From positions 5,234,001-5,298,000 of the forward strand of contig NZ_CP114902.1 of the NCBI RefSeq assembly GCF_027497235.1: DNA of 64,000 nt. Direction: 5' to 3'. Within the stretch, counting starts at the first letter, position 1, and the number at the start of each line of letters is the position of its first letter. The DNA is from Micromonospora sp. WMMD1128 (lineage in GTDB: Bacteria > Actinomycetota > Actinomycetes > Mycobacteriales > Micromonosporaceae). The position numbers were made by a program, and so were the translations under genes. Under the pieces are notes generated by a model. The model was given only the letters and a program-made list of their open reading frames with translations, was not told where the DNA came from and did no database searches. Positions 33,938-43,120 of the stretch are shown here, piece after piece.

Positions 33938-35227
33938 TCAGCCCCGATAGCTCCAGGCCCGCCGGCCGGCCGCCACCGGCAGCACGAACGTCGGCGTCGC
34001 ACCGCGCCGGCGCAGCAGCAGGGAGAGCCCGGCCGCGCCGATCGACAGCGCGCCGGCCACGTACCAGGCCACCGCGTAGTCGCCGAGCCGGTCCCGGACC
34101 AGGCCGGCGCCGGTCGCCGCGACCGCGGCGCCCACCTGGTGCGCGGCGAACACCCAGCCGAACACCACCGCGCCGGACGCGCCGAACCACTCCCGGCACA
34201 ACGCCACGGTCGGCGGCACGGTCGCCACCCAGTCCAGCCCGTAGAAGACGATGAAGACCACCATGCTCGGCCGGGCCGAGCCGGCGAACAGGCTCGGCAG
34301 CACCAGCAGCGACGCCCCGCGCAGCGCGTAGTAGGCGCCGAGCAGCAGCCGGCTGTCGACCCGGTCGGTCAGCCAGCCGGAGGCCACCGTACCGGCGATG
34401 TCGAAGAGCCCGACCAGGGCGAGCAGGCCGGCGGCGGTCGTCTCCGGCATGCCGTGGTCGTGCGCGGCCGGCACGAAGTGCGTACCCACAAGCCCGTTCG
34501 TGGTTGCGCCGCAGATCGCGAAGCCACCGGCGAGCAGCCAGAACGGCCGGGTCCGCGCGGCGGCGGCGAGCGCGCCGACCGCGCGGGCCGCCGCGCCGCC
34601 CTCCGCCCGGGCCGGCGGGACGACCTCGGTCGCACCGTAGGCCGGAAGGCCGAGGTCCGCCGGGTGCTCGCGCAGCAACCACACCACCAGGGGTACGACG
34701 GCGAGCGCGGCCCCGGCGACGACGAGCGCCGCCGCGCGCCAGCCGTGATCGCGCACCAGCACCGCCAGCAGCGGGAGGAACACGAGCTGCCCGGCGGCCC
34801 CACCGGCGGTGAGCACGCCTGTGACCAGGCCCCGGCGGCGGACGAACCAGCGCCCGGTGACCGTCGCCACGAAGGCAAGCGCCATCGAGCCGGTGCCCAG
34901 CCCGACCAGCACCCCCCAGCAGAGGATGAGCTGCCAGCTCTCGGTCATCGCCACGGTCAGGCCGCTGCCGGCCGCCACCAGCAGCAACGCGCCGGCCACC
35001 ACCCGGCGGATGCCGAACCGGTCCATCAGCGCGGCGGCGAACGGGGCGGTGAGTCCGTAGAGCAGCAGGTTGACCGAGACGGCGGCGGAGATAGTGGCGA
35101 GCGGCCAGCCGAACTCGGCGTGCAACGGGTGCAGCAGCACCCCGGGGGTGGCGCGGAAGCCGGCGGCGCCGACCAGGGCCACGAACGCGACCGCGGCGAC
35201 GAGCCAGGCCGGATGGAGTCTTCTCAC
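33938..35227 (-). CDS. MFS transporter
   Basis: 429 residues, 12 hydrophobic segments, with the loop-2/3 motif ALMDRFGIRRVV and a second-half counterpart SGWLTDRVDSRLLL. Resembles monocarboxylate/oxalate-type or drug-type MFS carriers; substrate unknown. Divergent from the GlxA-type regulator (about 70 bp apart), which may control it. Confidence 0.88.
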   Translation of the reverse strand: MRRLHPAWLVAAVAFVALVGAAGFRATPGVLLHPLHAEFGWPLATISAAVSVNLLLYGLTAPFAAALMDRFGIRRVVAGALLLVAAGSGLTVAMTESWQLILCWGVLVGLGTGSMALAFVATVTGRWFVRRRGLVTGVLTAGGAAGQLVFLPLLAVLVRDHGWRAAALVVAGAALAVVPLVVWLLREHPADLGLPAYGATEVVPPARAEGGAAARAVGALAAAARTRPFWLLAGGFAICGATTNGLVGTHFVPAAHDHGMPETTAAGLLALVGLFDIAGTVASGWLTDRVDSRLLLGAYYALRGASLLVLPSLFAGSARPSMVVFIVFYGLDWVATVPPTVALCREWFGASGAVVFGWVFAAHQVGAAVAATGAGLVRDRLGDYAVAWYVAGALSIGAAGLSLLLRRRGATPTFVLPVAAGRRAWSYRG

Positions 35228-35298
35228 CCGTCGAGTCTCGGGCTGCCGGGGTGGGTGCGACGAGTGGCCGGAAAGCCATCGTGCGCAACAATCGGGCC

Positions 35299-36312
35299 AT
35301 GCCCCTCGTACCGCACCGCGTCGCCGTCCTCGCCCTGGACGGCGTGGTCGCCCTCGACCTCGGCACCCCGGCGCAGGTCCTCGGCGCCGCCCGCACCGAG
35401 GACCGGACCCCGCTGTACGCGGTCACCACCTGCACCGCCGACGGCCGGGCGGTGCGCACCACCGCCGGCTTCCAGGCGCTCCCCGACCACGGGCTCGACC
35501 TGCTGGAAACCGCCGACACGGTGATCGTCCCCGGCATCCACGCCGGCCCGCCGCTCACCGACGGCACGGTGGCCGCCGAGGTGGCGACCGCGCTGCGCGC
35601 CGCCCACCACCGGGGCGCCCGCATCATGTCCATCTGCACCGGCGCGTTCGTGCTCGCCGCCGCCGGCCTGCTCGACGGCCGGCCCGCCACCACCCACTGG
35701 GCGTACGCGTCGCGCTTCCGCCGGCTGCACCCCGGCGTGCGGCTCGACCCCGAGGTGCTCTTCGTCGACGACGGCCGGGTGCTCACCTCCGCCGGGGTGG
35801 CCGCCGGCGTCGACCTCTGCCTGCACGTGATCCGGACCGACCACGGCAGCGCGGTGGCCAACCGGGCCGCGCGGCGCTGCGTCGTACCGCCGTGGCGCGA
35901 CGGCGGCCAGGCGCAGTACATCGAACGGCCGGTGCCCCGCGCCGCGCAGGCCGGCACCGCCGCCACCCGCGAGTGGGCCCGGCGACGGCTGCACGAACCC
36001 GTCGCGCTGCGCGAGCTGGCCGCGCACGCCCGGATGAGCGTCCGCACGTTCACCCGGCACTTCCGCTCCGAGACCGGGCTCAGCCCGGCGCAGTGGCTGC
36101 TCCAGCAGCGCACCGAACACGCCCGGGTGCTGCTGGAGACCACCGACCTGAGCGTCGACCGGATCGCCCGGGACGCCGGCTTCGGCACCACCACCGCCCT
36201 GCGCCAGCACTTCCACACCCGGGTCGGCGTGTCCCCGACCGCCTACCGCCGCACCTTTCGCGCGCCCTCGGCCCCGGTTCCGGTCTCAGGCCAGGTGGGG
36301 CTGGCGACGTAG
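35299..36312 (+). CDS. GlxA-type transcriptional regulator (DJ-1/PfpI + AraC)
   Basis: 337 residues. The amidase-like DJ-1/PfpI domain at residues 1-190 has the nucleophile-elbow text IMSICTGAFVLAAAGLLDGRPATTHWAY; the AraC DNA-binding part at 220-320 has MSVRTFTRHFRSETGLSPAQWL and FGTTTALRQHFHTRVGVSPTAYRR. ATG 35299 precedes the conserved start. Its end overlaps the convergent DinB-like gene by 27 nt. Confidence 0.9.
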   Translation: MPLVPHRVAVLALDGVVALDLGTPAQVLGAARTEDRTPLYAVTTCTADGRAVRTTAGFQALPDHGLDLLETADTVIVPGIHAGPPLTDGTVAAEVATALRAAHHRGARIMSICTGAFVLAAAGLLDGRPATTHWAYASRFRRLHPGVRLDPEVLFVDDGRVLTSAGVAAGVDLCLHVIRTDHGSAVANRAARRCVVPPWRDGGQAQYIERPVPRAAQAGTAATREWARRRLHEPVALRELAAHARMSVRTFTRHFRSETGLSPAQWLLQQRTEHARVLLETTDLSVDRIARDAGFGTTTALRQHFHTRVGVSPTAYRRTFRAPSAPVPVSGQVGLAT

Positions 36313-36783
36313 CGCGCGGAGCTGGGCCAGGTGCATCGGCAGGTGCACCCGGATGTGCAGGTCCATGGCCCGCCCCCAGGGCAACGATTCGTCCACGTCG
36401 AGGTCGAAGCCCTCGCGCAGCACCGTCTCCACAGGCGTCTCGGCGGCCGGGCCGAGCCGCTCGGCCAACGAGCACAGTTTCCGGCTCGTGGCCCGGAGCA
36501 GGACCGCCAGCCCGTCCAGCCCGCCGCACTCGGACACCAACGCGTCGAGCTGCGGGCGGTGCACGGAGTCCAGGTCGTAGTACGCGAACGGCGACCCGGC
36601 CAGCACCGCCTCGGTCGCCTCGCTCATCAACTCGTCGTTGGCGGCGAGGTGCGCCACGATCTGCTCGGCGCTCAGCTCGCCCTCCGGCGGCGGCCCGAAC
36701 CCGCCCGCGTCCACCTCCGCGAGCAGCTCGTCGTACGCCCGCCGGAGCGCCGCGGCGTCCACCTCGTCCATCCCCGCATCCAA
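36286..36783 (-). CDS. DinB-like four-helix protein
   Basis: 165 residues, all helical, with HLAANDELM and a C-terminal HIRVHLPMHLAQL whose histidines suit the DinB/maleylpyruvate-isomerase-like metal site. These are often thiol-dependent enzymes of unknown substrate. ATG 36783 or 36771 could be used. Confidence 0.7.
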   Translation of the reverse strand: MDAGMDEVDAAALRRAYDELLAEVDAGGFGPPPEGELSAEQIVAHLAANDELMSEATEAVLAGSPFAYYDLDSVHRPQLDALVSECGGLDGLAVLLRATSRKLCSLAERLGPAAETPVETVLREGFDLDVDESLPWGRAMDLHIRVHLPMHLAQLRALRRQPHLA

Positions 36784-36841
36784 CCCTCGCCACCACCGCC
36801 CGCACCCCGACTACCCCACCCACGTCACCCGGACGAGCGAA

Positions 36842-36875
36842 AGGCCGGCACCCCGTTGCTCCAGGATGCCGGCCT
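36842..36875. terminator. hairpin terminator after secreted SLT-like gene
   Basis: A perfect 9-bp stem (36842-36850 with 36867-36875) lies 11-44 bp past the stop of the minus-strand gene ending at 36886. Confidence 0.5.
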
Positions 36876-36885
36876 GCACGTTGTC

Positions 36886-37428
36886 TCAGCTGTTCCAGTG
36901 CTTGGTGACCAGGTCGGTGGCCTGCTTCTCCCACTGCGCGTACGCATCCGGGTAGGCGGACACCTGGACGGTCTGGGCGGCCTCGGTCAGCGGCATGTCC
37001 TGCCAGCCGTCGACCTGCTTCAAACCCTTCAGGAACGCCAGCGTCGAGTACTCGGGGTCGGTGATCTGCTCCGCGCTACCCCAACCGGAGGACGGGCGCT
37101 GCTGGAACAGACCCAGCGAGTCGTGGTCGTTGGAGTCGCCGAGGTGGCCCAGGTTCTCCAGCTTCGACTCCTGCAAGCTCGTCGCGATGGAGATGACCGC
37201 GGCCCGCTCGGGCAGGCCGGCCTTCTTCGTCGCCGCGATGATCGCCTTCACGTTGGCGGTCTGCTCGTCGTTCACGGTGATGGTGGACTGCTCACCCTGC
37301 GCGCTCGCCACGGCGACCGGCTTCCTCATCGCGGCGTGGGCGGGGGTGTCGGCGTGGGCGGCGATCGGACCGGCGAACACACCACCGGTGAACGCCAGTC
37401 CAGCGACACCCAGAACGCTCTTCCGCAG
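36886..37428 (-). CDS. secreted transglycosylase-like protein, apparent CTG start
   Basis: 180 residues. The mature part contains ATSLQESKLENLG with Glu at the SLT/goose-lysozyme catalytic position and SLGLFQQRPSSGWG, as in actinobacterial resuscitation-type lysozyme-like proteins. The first ordinary start (GTG 37380) would begin inside the signal peptide. The frame upstream gives LRKSVLGVAGLAFTGGVFAG before AHA cleavage, and the only candidates before an in-frame stop at 37449 are CTG 37428 or ATC 37431, preceded by GGCGGCGG. Likely cell-wall remodelling. Confidence 0.75.
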   Translation of the reverse strand: MRKSVLGVAGLAFTGGVFAGPIAAHADTPAHAAMRKPVAVASAQGEQSTITVNDEQTANVKAIIAATKKAGLPERAAVISIATSLQESKLENLGHLGDSNDHDSLGLFQQRPSSGWGSAEQITDPEYSTLAFLKGLKQVDGWQDMPLTEAAQTVQVSAYPDAYAQWEKQATDLVTKHWNS

Positions 37429-37449
37429 GATTCCGCCGCCAGAGTGTCA

Positions 37450-37799
37450 CCCACCACGCCCGAACCGGACATCTAACCCAACCGGTTGCACACTACGCAC
37501 CCCACGCGCGCCGGAGACGTCCATAACGCTCCACCCACACCCCACTCGGCCCACGACTGGAGCGCTATGGACGTCTCCGGCGGCCGCAGACGTCCATAGC
37601 GCTCCACTCGCGCCCCCCGCTCGGTTGATGACTGGTGTGTTGGGGCGTTGCAGGCACCTGTGACCTCAACCGCGCGCCCTTCCGCACCGGAGCGGGCCGG
37701 AGTGCCGGGCGGCCGAAAGCGGATCATCTCGTCTTGGAGTTGTGGCACCTCTGGTATCCGGCGATGGAACCACAGACCAGAACGGCGGGGAGCACCTGG
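37450..37799. other. 350-bp intergenic stretch with inverted repeats
   Basis: Holds the three-copy AGACGTCCATAGCGCTCCA element and, at about 37720-37760, ATCATCTCGTCTTGGAGTTG, which looks like half of a palindromic repeat. Minus-strand frames (for example 37473-37748) lack recognisable protein features. It contains the upstream region of the SLT-like gene and the 3' flank of the VWA gene. Confidence 0.5.
37511..37606. repeat. three copies of a ~20-bp motif, two inverted and one direct
   Basis: Copy A 37511-37533 and inverted copy B 37558-37580 are 23 bp with one mismatch, giving a long hairpin with a 24-nt loop; copy C 37588-37606 repeats the AGACGTCCATAGCGCTCCA core directly. Could be a terminator, a protein-binding array or a REP-like element. 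Confidence 0.75.
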
Positions 37800-39752
37800 T
37801 CAGCGGCGGCCGTGGCGGGCGCGGAGGTAGTCGGAGACCACGTACTCGCCCAGGTCGTCCAGGTCGGGGGTGAACATCCGGCCGCCTGATCGGCGGGCCA
37901 CCGCGTCGACGAAGCGGCGCAGCCCGGGGTCGTCGCCGAGCATGAACAGGTTGAGCGTGGCCCCGTACCGGGTCAGCCGGTCCACCTCCCGGATCGTCGC
38001 CTCGATGGTCTCCGGCAGCGGCGGCCAGTTGAAGTACGCCTCCCCGTCCTCCGGGTCCAGGTGCGCGGTGGGTTCGCCGTCCGTGACCACCAGCACCACC
38101 GGCTCGGCGCCGGAGTGGCGGCGCAGGTGCCGGCCGGCCAGCCGCAACGCGTGCTGGAGGTTGGTGCCCTGCTGCATGTCCGGCTCCGCCGCCGCCAGCT
38201 CCTGCTGGGTCAACGGCATCGCCTCCCGCCCGAAGCCGACGATCTGCAACGCGTCCTGCGGGAAGCGGGTGGCCATCAGGTGTGACAGGGCCAGCGCGGT
38301 CTGCTTCATCGGACCCCAGCGCCCCTGCGAGATCATCGAGTACGACAGGTCGACGCAGAGCACCACCGCCGCGGACGCCCGCCGCTCGGTCTCCACCACC
38401 TCGAAGTCCTCGACCGCGAGCTGCACCGGCACTCCGGTGCCGGCGCGGCGGACCGCGCGGGTGAGCGTGCGCACCACGTCCAGGGGCTGCTCGTCGCCGT
38501 ACTCCCAGGGGCGGGACCCACCGCTGACCTCGCCGGCCGCGCCGGCCGAGCGCAGGTCGTGCTGGCCGCGCGGCCCGGCCGTGAGGTCGGCGAAGACCCG
38601 CCGCAGCGCGGTGCCGGCGAGCCGGCGCAGCGCCTTCGGGCTGAGCGTCAGCCCGTCCGCGTCCCGGCTCACCCAGCCCTGGCGGCGCAGCTCGCGTTCC
38701 AGGTCGCGCAGGCGGCGGACGTCGTCGGCGGCGTCGCGGCCCAGCGTCCGGGTCACCGCGTCGACGTCCACGTCGTCCAGGGTGGCGCCGGGCTGGTCCT
38801 GGTCGAGGGAGTCGAGCAGCTCGTCGAGTTCGGCGATCTCGTCCAGCGCGCCGGCCGCCTCGCCGTAGCCGAGCGGCTGGTCGCCGCGGACCCGTTCGCC
38901 GCGCTGCCAGTTCAGGTCGGGGCGCAGCGACCGCAGGTGACCGTCGAGCTGGGACAGCTCACCGGCGAGCCGGTCGCCGAGGGACTGGCGCATCAGCCCG
39001 GCCAACTCCTCCCGTTGCCGGTCCGACAGCGACCGCATCAGCCGCTCCCCGGCCGCCGCCCGGCGGGCCAGCACGTCGATCAGCTCCTCGACGTTCCGGG
39101 GCCGTTCCGGGAAGAACTCGCCGTGCCGGCGCATGAACTCGGCGAACGCGTCGGTGGTGTCCTCCGCGCGGGCGTGCCGGGCGAGCAGGGCGTTGAGGTC
39201 GGCCATCATCTCGGCGAGCTGCCGCTGCGTCTCCGGGTCGCCGGCGGCCCGCGCCGCGTCCCGCAGCCCGGCGAAACGCTGCTCCAGCACGTCGCCACGC
39301 AGCCCGTCGAGGATCCGCTGGTAGGTCTGCCGGGCCTCGGCGCTGGCCCAGTCGTACCCGGCCAGCTCCGACACCGCCCGCGCGGTGGACCGGGGCAGGT
39401 TGTCCAGCACCGCCTCGGCGAACCGGGCGTCGTCGCCGTCGCGTCCCCGCAGCTCGTCCCGTTCGGCGGCGAGCGCCTGGTCGAGCAGCGCCTGGGCCCG
39501 GGTCACCGCGCCGTCCAGGTCGCCCCGGCGCAGCGCCTCCCGACGCAGCCGGCGGGCCCGGGCGGCGAGGTCGGCCAGGCCGCCACGCCCGTCCGGGCCG
39601 CGCCGCAGCAGGTCACGCAGCGCCTCCCGCAGGCTGCCGCCGTTGAGGACCTCCGCGCCTACCGCGTCCACCGCGGCGCGCACGTCGTACGGCGGGGCGA
39701 GCGGGTCGGGGCCGCCGCGCCACTGCCCGTACCGGAACCGGTTGCCGGCCAC
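37800..39752 (-). CDS. VWA-domain protein, partner of the MoxR-type ATPase
   Basis: 650 residues. A long charged helical N-terminal half (to about 440) is followed by a von Willebrand A domain with the MIDAS motif DLSYSM near 467, QGTNLQHAL and the third-strand VTDGEPTAH. The gene lies 2 nt after the MoxR-like ATPase gene. Such pairs act like magnesium chelatase D/I: the ATPase remodels a target recognised by the metal-binding VWA protein. Target unknown. Confidence 0.88.
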   Translation of the reverse strand: MAGNRFRYGQWRGGPDPLAPPYDVRAAVDAVGAEVLNGGSLREALRDLLRRGPDGRGGLADLAARARRLRREALRRGDLDGAVTRAQALLDQALAAERDELRGRDGDDARFAEAVLDNLPRSTARAVSELAGYDWASAEARQTYQRILDGLRGDVLEQRFAGLRDAARAAGDPETQRQLAEMMADLNALLARHARAEDTTDAFAEFMRRHGEFFPERPRNVEELIDVLARRAAAGERLMRSLSDRQREELAGLMRQSLGDRLAGELSQLDGHLRSLRPDLNWQRGERVRGDQPLGYGEAAGALDEIAELDELLDSLDQDQPGATLDDVDVDAVTRTLGRDAADDVRRLRDLERELRRQGWVSRDADGLTLSPKALRRLAGTALRRVFADLTAGPRGQHDLRSAGAAGEVSGGSRPWEYGDEQPLDVVRTLTRAVRRAGTGVPVQLAVEDFEVVETERRASAAVVLCVDLSYSMISQGRWGPMKQTALALSHLMATRFPQDALQIVGFGREAMPLTQQELAAAEPDMQQGTNLQHALRLAGRHLRRHSGAEPVVLVVTDGEPTAHLDPEDGEAYFNWPPLPETIEATIREVDRLTRYGATLNLFMLGDDPGLRRFVDAVARRSGGRMFTPDLDDLGEYVVSDYLRARHGRR

Positions 39753-39754
39753 GG

Positions 39755-41257
39755 TCAGCCCCGGCCGCCGTAGACGGTGCGCCCGGACTCGGTGACGTCC
39801 TTGCCCAGCCGGCGGGTCAGGTGCAGCCCTTCGAGCACGAACTCGATGCCGGCGGCAGCCTCCTCCGGGCTGGGCGCGTCGCCGAAACCGAGCCGGTCGA
39901 GCACCTTGGCCAGCCCCGGTACGGTGCCGACCTGGCGCAGCAGTTCCGCCGAGGAGACCAGCTCCCCGGTCTCGACGGCGCCGCCCTCGGCCACGAGCGC
40001 GGTGAAGCCGGACAGGTCCAGCCCGGCCAGCCGGGTCCGGAACGTCTCGGCCGTGGCGGTACGCAGCAGGTGCGCGAGGACCTCGATCTCGCGTCCCTCC
40101 TCACCGCTTTCGAACTCCACCTTCCCGCGCAGCGTCGAGGTCACCGACACCGCGTCCCCGACGCGCGCCACCGGCGCCTCGGGTGTGAGGCGGGGGCCCC
40201 GGTTAACGCTTTCGGATGTGGCGGGGCCCCCGCCTAACACCTCGGCGGAGGCGGAGGCGGCGAGTAGGCCGGAACGGCGCAGCGCGGCGGCGGCCACGGT
40301 CTCGGCGGCGGCGATGGCGAACCGGGCGGACACGCCGGAGCGGGGGTCCACCGACGGCGACTCCCGCACCTCGCGGGCGAACCGGGCGAGCACCTCCAGC
40401 ACGTGCTCCGGGACGCCCGCGACGAGGTCGGCCTCCTGCCGGATCAGCGCCAGCTCCAGCTCCAGGTCGAGCGGGTAGTGGGTGCGGATCTCGGCGCCGA
40501 AGCGGTCCTTCAGCGGGGTGATGATCCGGCCGCGGTTGGTGTAGTCGTCCGGGTTGGCGCTAGCGACGAGCAGCAGGTCCAGCGGCAGCCGCAACTGGTA
40601 GCCGCGAACCTGGATGTCGCGTTCCTCAAGCACGTTGAGCAGCGCCACCTGGATCCGTTCGGCCAGGTCGGGCAGCTCGTTGACGGCGAACACACCCCGG
40701 TTGGTGCGCGGCACCAGGCCGAAGTGGATGGTCTCCGGGTCGCCGAGGGTGCGCCCCTGGGCGAGGCGGACCGGGTCGACGTCGCCGATCAGGTCGCCGA
40801 CGCTGGTGTCCGGGGTGGCGAGCTTCTCGCCGTAGCGCATCGAGCGGTGCAGCCAGCCGATCGGCAGGTCGTCACCGGCGGAGTCGACGAGCGCGCGGGA
40901 GGCCGGGGTGAGCGGGCGCATCGGATGCTCGTTGAGCACCGAACCGGGGATCACCGGGGTCCACTCGTCGAGGAGCCCGCCGAGGGAGCGGATCAGCCGG
41001 GTCTTGCCCTGGCCACGCTCGCCGAGCAGCACCATGTCGTGGCCGGCGAGCAGCGCCCGCTCGACCTCGGGCAGCACCGTGTCCTCGTACCCGACGATGC
41101 CGGGGAAGCGGTCCTCGCCGGCGCGCATCCGGGCCAGGAGGTTGTCGCGGAGTTCCTGCTTGACGGTGCGGTAGTGGTGGCCGGCCGCGCGCAGCGCGCC
41201 GAGCGTGCCGGGCAGGTCGGCCGGCGGGGCCGGGGAGATCTGGGTGTGAACGCTCAC
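39755..41257 (-). CDS. MoxR/ChlI-type AAA+ ATPase with a repeat-encoded insert
   Basis: 500 residues. AAA+ core: Walker A GERGQGKTRL near 84, GVFAVNELPDL with sensor VASANPDDYTNRGRIITPLKDRFG, as in MoxR and BchI chaperone ATPases. Residues about 338-358 (EVLGGGPATSESVNRGPRL) are encoded by the 60-bp GTTAAGCGGGG-family element (40182-40241); the frame is unbroken. GTG 41257 chosen; GTG 41266 possible. First gene of the VWA operon. Confidence 0.88.
   Translation of the reverse strand: MSVHTQISPAPPADLPGTLGALRAAGHHYRTVKQELRDNLLARMRAGEDRFPGIVGYEDTVLPEVERALLAGHDMVLLGERGQGKTRLIRSLGGLLDEWTPVIPGSVLNEHPMRPLTPASRALVDSAGDDLPIGWLHRSMRYGEKLATPDTSVGDLIGDVDPVRLAQGRTLGDPETIHFGLVPRTNRGVFAVNELPDLAERIQVALLNVLEERDIQVRGYQLRLPLDLLLVASANPDDYTNRGRIITPLKDRFGAEIRTHYPLDLELELALIRQEADLVAGVPEHVLEVLARFAREVRESPSVDPRSGVSARFAIAAAETVAAAALRRSGLLAASASAEVLGGGPATSESVNRGPRLTPEAPVARVGDAVSVTSTLRGKVEFESGEEGREIEVLAHLLRTATAETFRTRLAGLDLSGFTALVAEGGAVETGELVSSAELLRQVGTVPGLAKVLDRLGFGDAPSPEEAAAGIEFVLEGLHLTRRLGKDVTESGRTVYGGRG
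40182..40241. repeat. GTTAAGCGGGGGCCCC repeat element, copy 4, inside a gene
   Basis: Exactly 60 bp with both GGGGCCCC palindromes, more diverged at the TTAAG positions so that no stop arises in the reading frame. It inserts about 20 residues into the MoxR-like protein. Confidence 0.85.
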
Positions 41258-41289
41258 CCGCCCCACGCTAGCTCAGTTTTTCCGCACCG

Positions 41290-41332
41290 CCCGGTGGTCG
41301 GTCCCGCCCCGTGACCGGGACCGACCACCGGG
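41290..41332. terminator. 16-bp perfect hairpin terminator
   Basis: Arms 41290-41305 and 41317-41332 with an 11-nt loop, just beyond the stop (41338) of the minus-strand membrane protein gene and before the MoxR operon start. Confidence 0.7.
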
Positions 41333-41337
41333 GGTGG

Positions 41338-42396
41338 TCAACGCCCGCAGCGCCGGCACACGCCGCGGCGGCGCAGCAGGTAGGCGTACGTGGCCGCGCC
41401 GAGCGCCACACCCCAGAGCGGCCAGAGCAGCATCGGCAGCGTGGTCAGGCTGAACCCGCCGGTCAGCTCCCAGAACCGGGGGGCGGTGACCAGTCCGAGT
41501 GAGCCCGCGGTGACCGAGAGCGCGACGAGCGTGGCGGGCGCCACGGCAAGCGACACCGGCACCCGTCGGCCGGCCAGGCCGACCATCCACCTGGGGAACC
41601 GTTCACCCCAGGGGCGGACCAGCCCGAGCGTGAGCACCGCACCGGCCACCGCGAAGGCGCCCAGCCCGGCGCCCGCCCAGACCAGTCCGGTGTCCCGCAT
41701 CTCGTCGAGGAAGTCGCGGGAGATGCCGAGCGGGATGCCGGCGGCCCAGGCGAGCCGGGTGAGCGCGTACAGGGTGGGGATGATCGCGGCGGTCCAGGCC
41801 GCCAAGCGACCCCAGCGGGCCGCGGCGGCCGGGGTGGTCCAGCCCCGGTCCGCGCCGTCGCGACCGCAGGCGGCACAGGCCCCGGCGGTACGGCGTTGCC
41901 AGCCGAGCGTCGCCAGGGCGAGCAGCACCCCGCCCGCCATGGCGGCGGTCTTGCACAGCAGCGTCCAGGTGAACACGTCGGCGTAGTCGACGGGCGGCCA
42001 GCCGAACGGTGCGCCGACGAGCAGGATCGGCGCGTAGCCCAGGGTGATCAGCACCCGGGTGTCCGGCACCACCACGGCCAGCACGAACGCGACCGTCCAG
42101 CCGTAGCCGAGCAGCAGCGCGCGCAGCGGCCGTGCCGGCTGGGCGGCCGGACCGGCCATGGCCAGCGCGACGACCGCGGCGGTGAGCAGCAGCGCCGCGA
42201 ACAGCGCCGGCCCGACCGACACCGGCACCAGCCGGAGCAGGTTGACCTGGCGGTCCCGGTCGTGGACGCCGAACGGGTAGCCGGCGCCGGTCCCGGCGGA
42301 GATCAGGGCGAGTACGCCCCAGAGCGCGAGCCAGCCGGCGGCGAGCGGCGCGGTCCGGGACCGGTGACGGATCGGTACGAGCAGCGTGGCGGTCAT
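41338..42396 (-). CDS. multi-pass membrane protein, unknown
   Basis: 352 residues with about eight hydrophobic segments, a CAACGRDG cytoplasmic loop and a C-terminal CRRCGR that together could bind a metal. No family recognised. It lies 73 bp downstream of a two-component regulator on the same strand and may be its target. Confidence 0.78.
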   Translation of the reverse strand: MTATLLVPIRHRSRTAPLAAGWLALWGVLALISAGTGAGYPFGVHDRDRQVNLLRLVPVSVGPALFAALLLTAAVVALAMAGPAAQPARPLRALLLGYGWTVAFVLAVVVPDTRVLITLGYAPILLVGAPFGWPPVDYADVFTWTLLCKTAAMAGGVLLALATLGWQRRTAGACAACGRDGADRGWTTPAAAARWGRLAAWTAAIIPTLYALTRLAWAAGIPLGISRDFLDEMRDTGLVWAGAGLGAFAVAGAVLTLGLVRPWGERFPRWMVGLAGRRVPVSLAVAPATLVALSVTAGSLGLVTAPRFWELTGGFSLTTLPMLLWPLWGVALGAATYAYLLRRRGVCRRCGR

Positions 42397-42469
42397 GGTT
42401 CGAGCCTCGACTGTCGACGTTCCGCAACCCTCCCGTGGCGGGGTGAAGCGTCTCCCCCGGCCGGGGGAC

Positions 42470-43120
42470 TCAGCCGGTCGGGACCACGAACCCCGACTCG
42501 TACGCGGCGATCACCGCCTGGGTGCGGTCCCGCACCCCGAGCTTGGCCAGCACGTTCCCGACGTGTGTCTTGACCGTCTCCACGCCGAGCACCAGCCGGG
42601 CCGCGATCTCCGGGTTGGACAGGCCGGCCGCCATCAGCCGCAGCACCTCACCCTCCCGTTCGGTCAGCCGGGCCGCGTCCAGCCGGTCCCCGCCGCTCCG
42701 CCCGTACGCGCCGACGAGCTGCCGGATGGCGGCCGGGAAGAGCAGCGACTCGCCGGCCGCCACCACCCGGATCGCCTCCACCACCTCGGTCGGGCGGGCC
42801 CGCTTGAGCAGGAAGCCGCTCGCTCCGGCGCGCAGCGCCTCGTAGACGTACTCGTCGTTGGCGAACGTGGTGACCACGAGCACGCGCGGCGGGTCGGCGG
42901 AGGCGGCGAGCAGCCGGCGGGTGGCCTGGATGCCGTCGATGGCCGGCATCCGCACGTCCATCAGCACCACCCGCGGTCGCAGCTTGGCCACAAGCGGCGG
43001 CACCTCCGCGCCGTCCGCCGCCTCGCCGACGACGCGCAGGTCCGGCTGGGCGTCGACGATGGCCCGCAGGCCGACCCGGATCAGCTCGTCGTCGTCGACG
43101 ATCAGCACGTCGATGGTCAC
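42470..43120 (-). CDS. NarL/LuxR-type response regulator
   Basis: 216 residues. The receiver domain has DDD near the N-terminus, phospho-acceptor Asp near 55 (VLMDVRMP) and Lys in FLLKRARP; the LuxR HTH at 148-205 reads [44 protein letters not shown]. Its GTG overlaps the kinase stop by 4 nt. Confidence 0.92.
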   Translation of the reverse strand: MTIDVLIVDDDELIRVGLRAIVDAQPDLRVVGEAADGAEVPPLVAKLRPRVVLMDVRMPAIDGIQATRRLLAASADPPRVLVVTTFANDEYVYEALRAGASGFLLKRARPTEVVEAIRVVAAGESLLFPAAIRQLVGAYGRSGGDRLDAARLTEREGEVLRLMAAGLSNPEIAARLVLGVETVKTHVGNVLAKLGVRDRTQAVIAAYESGFVVPTG

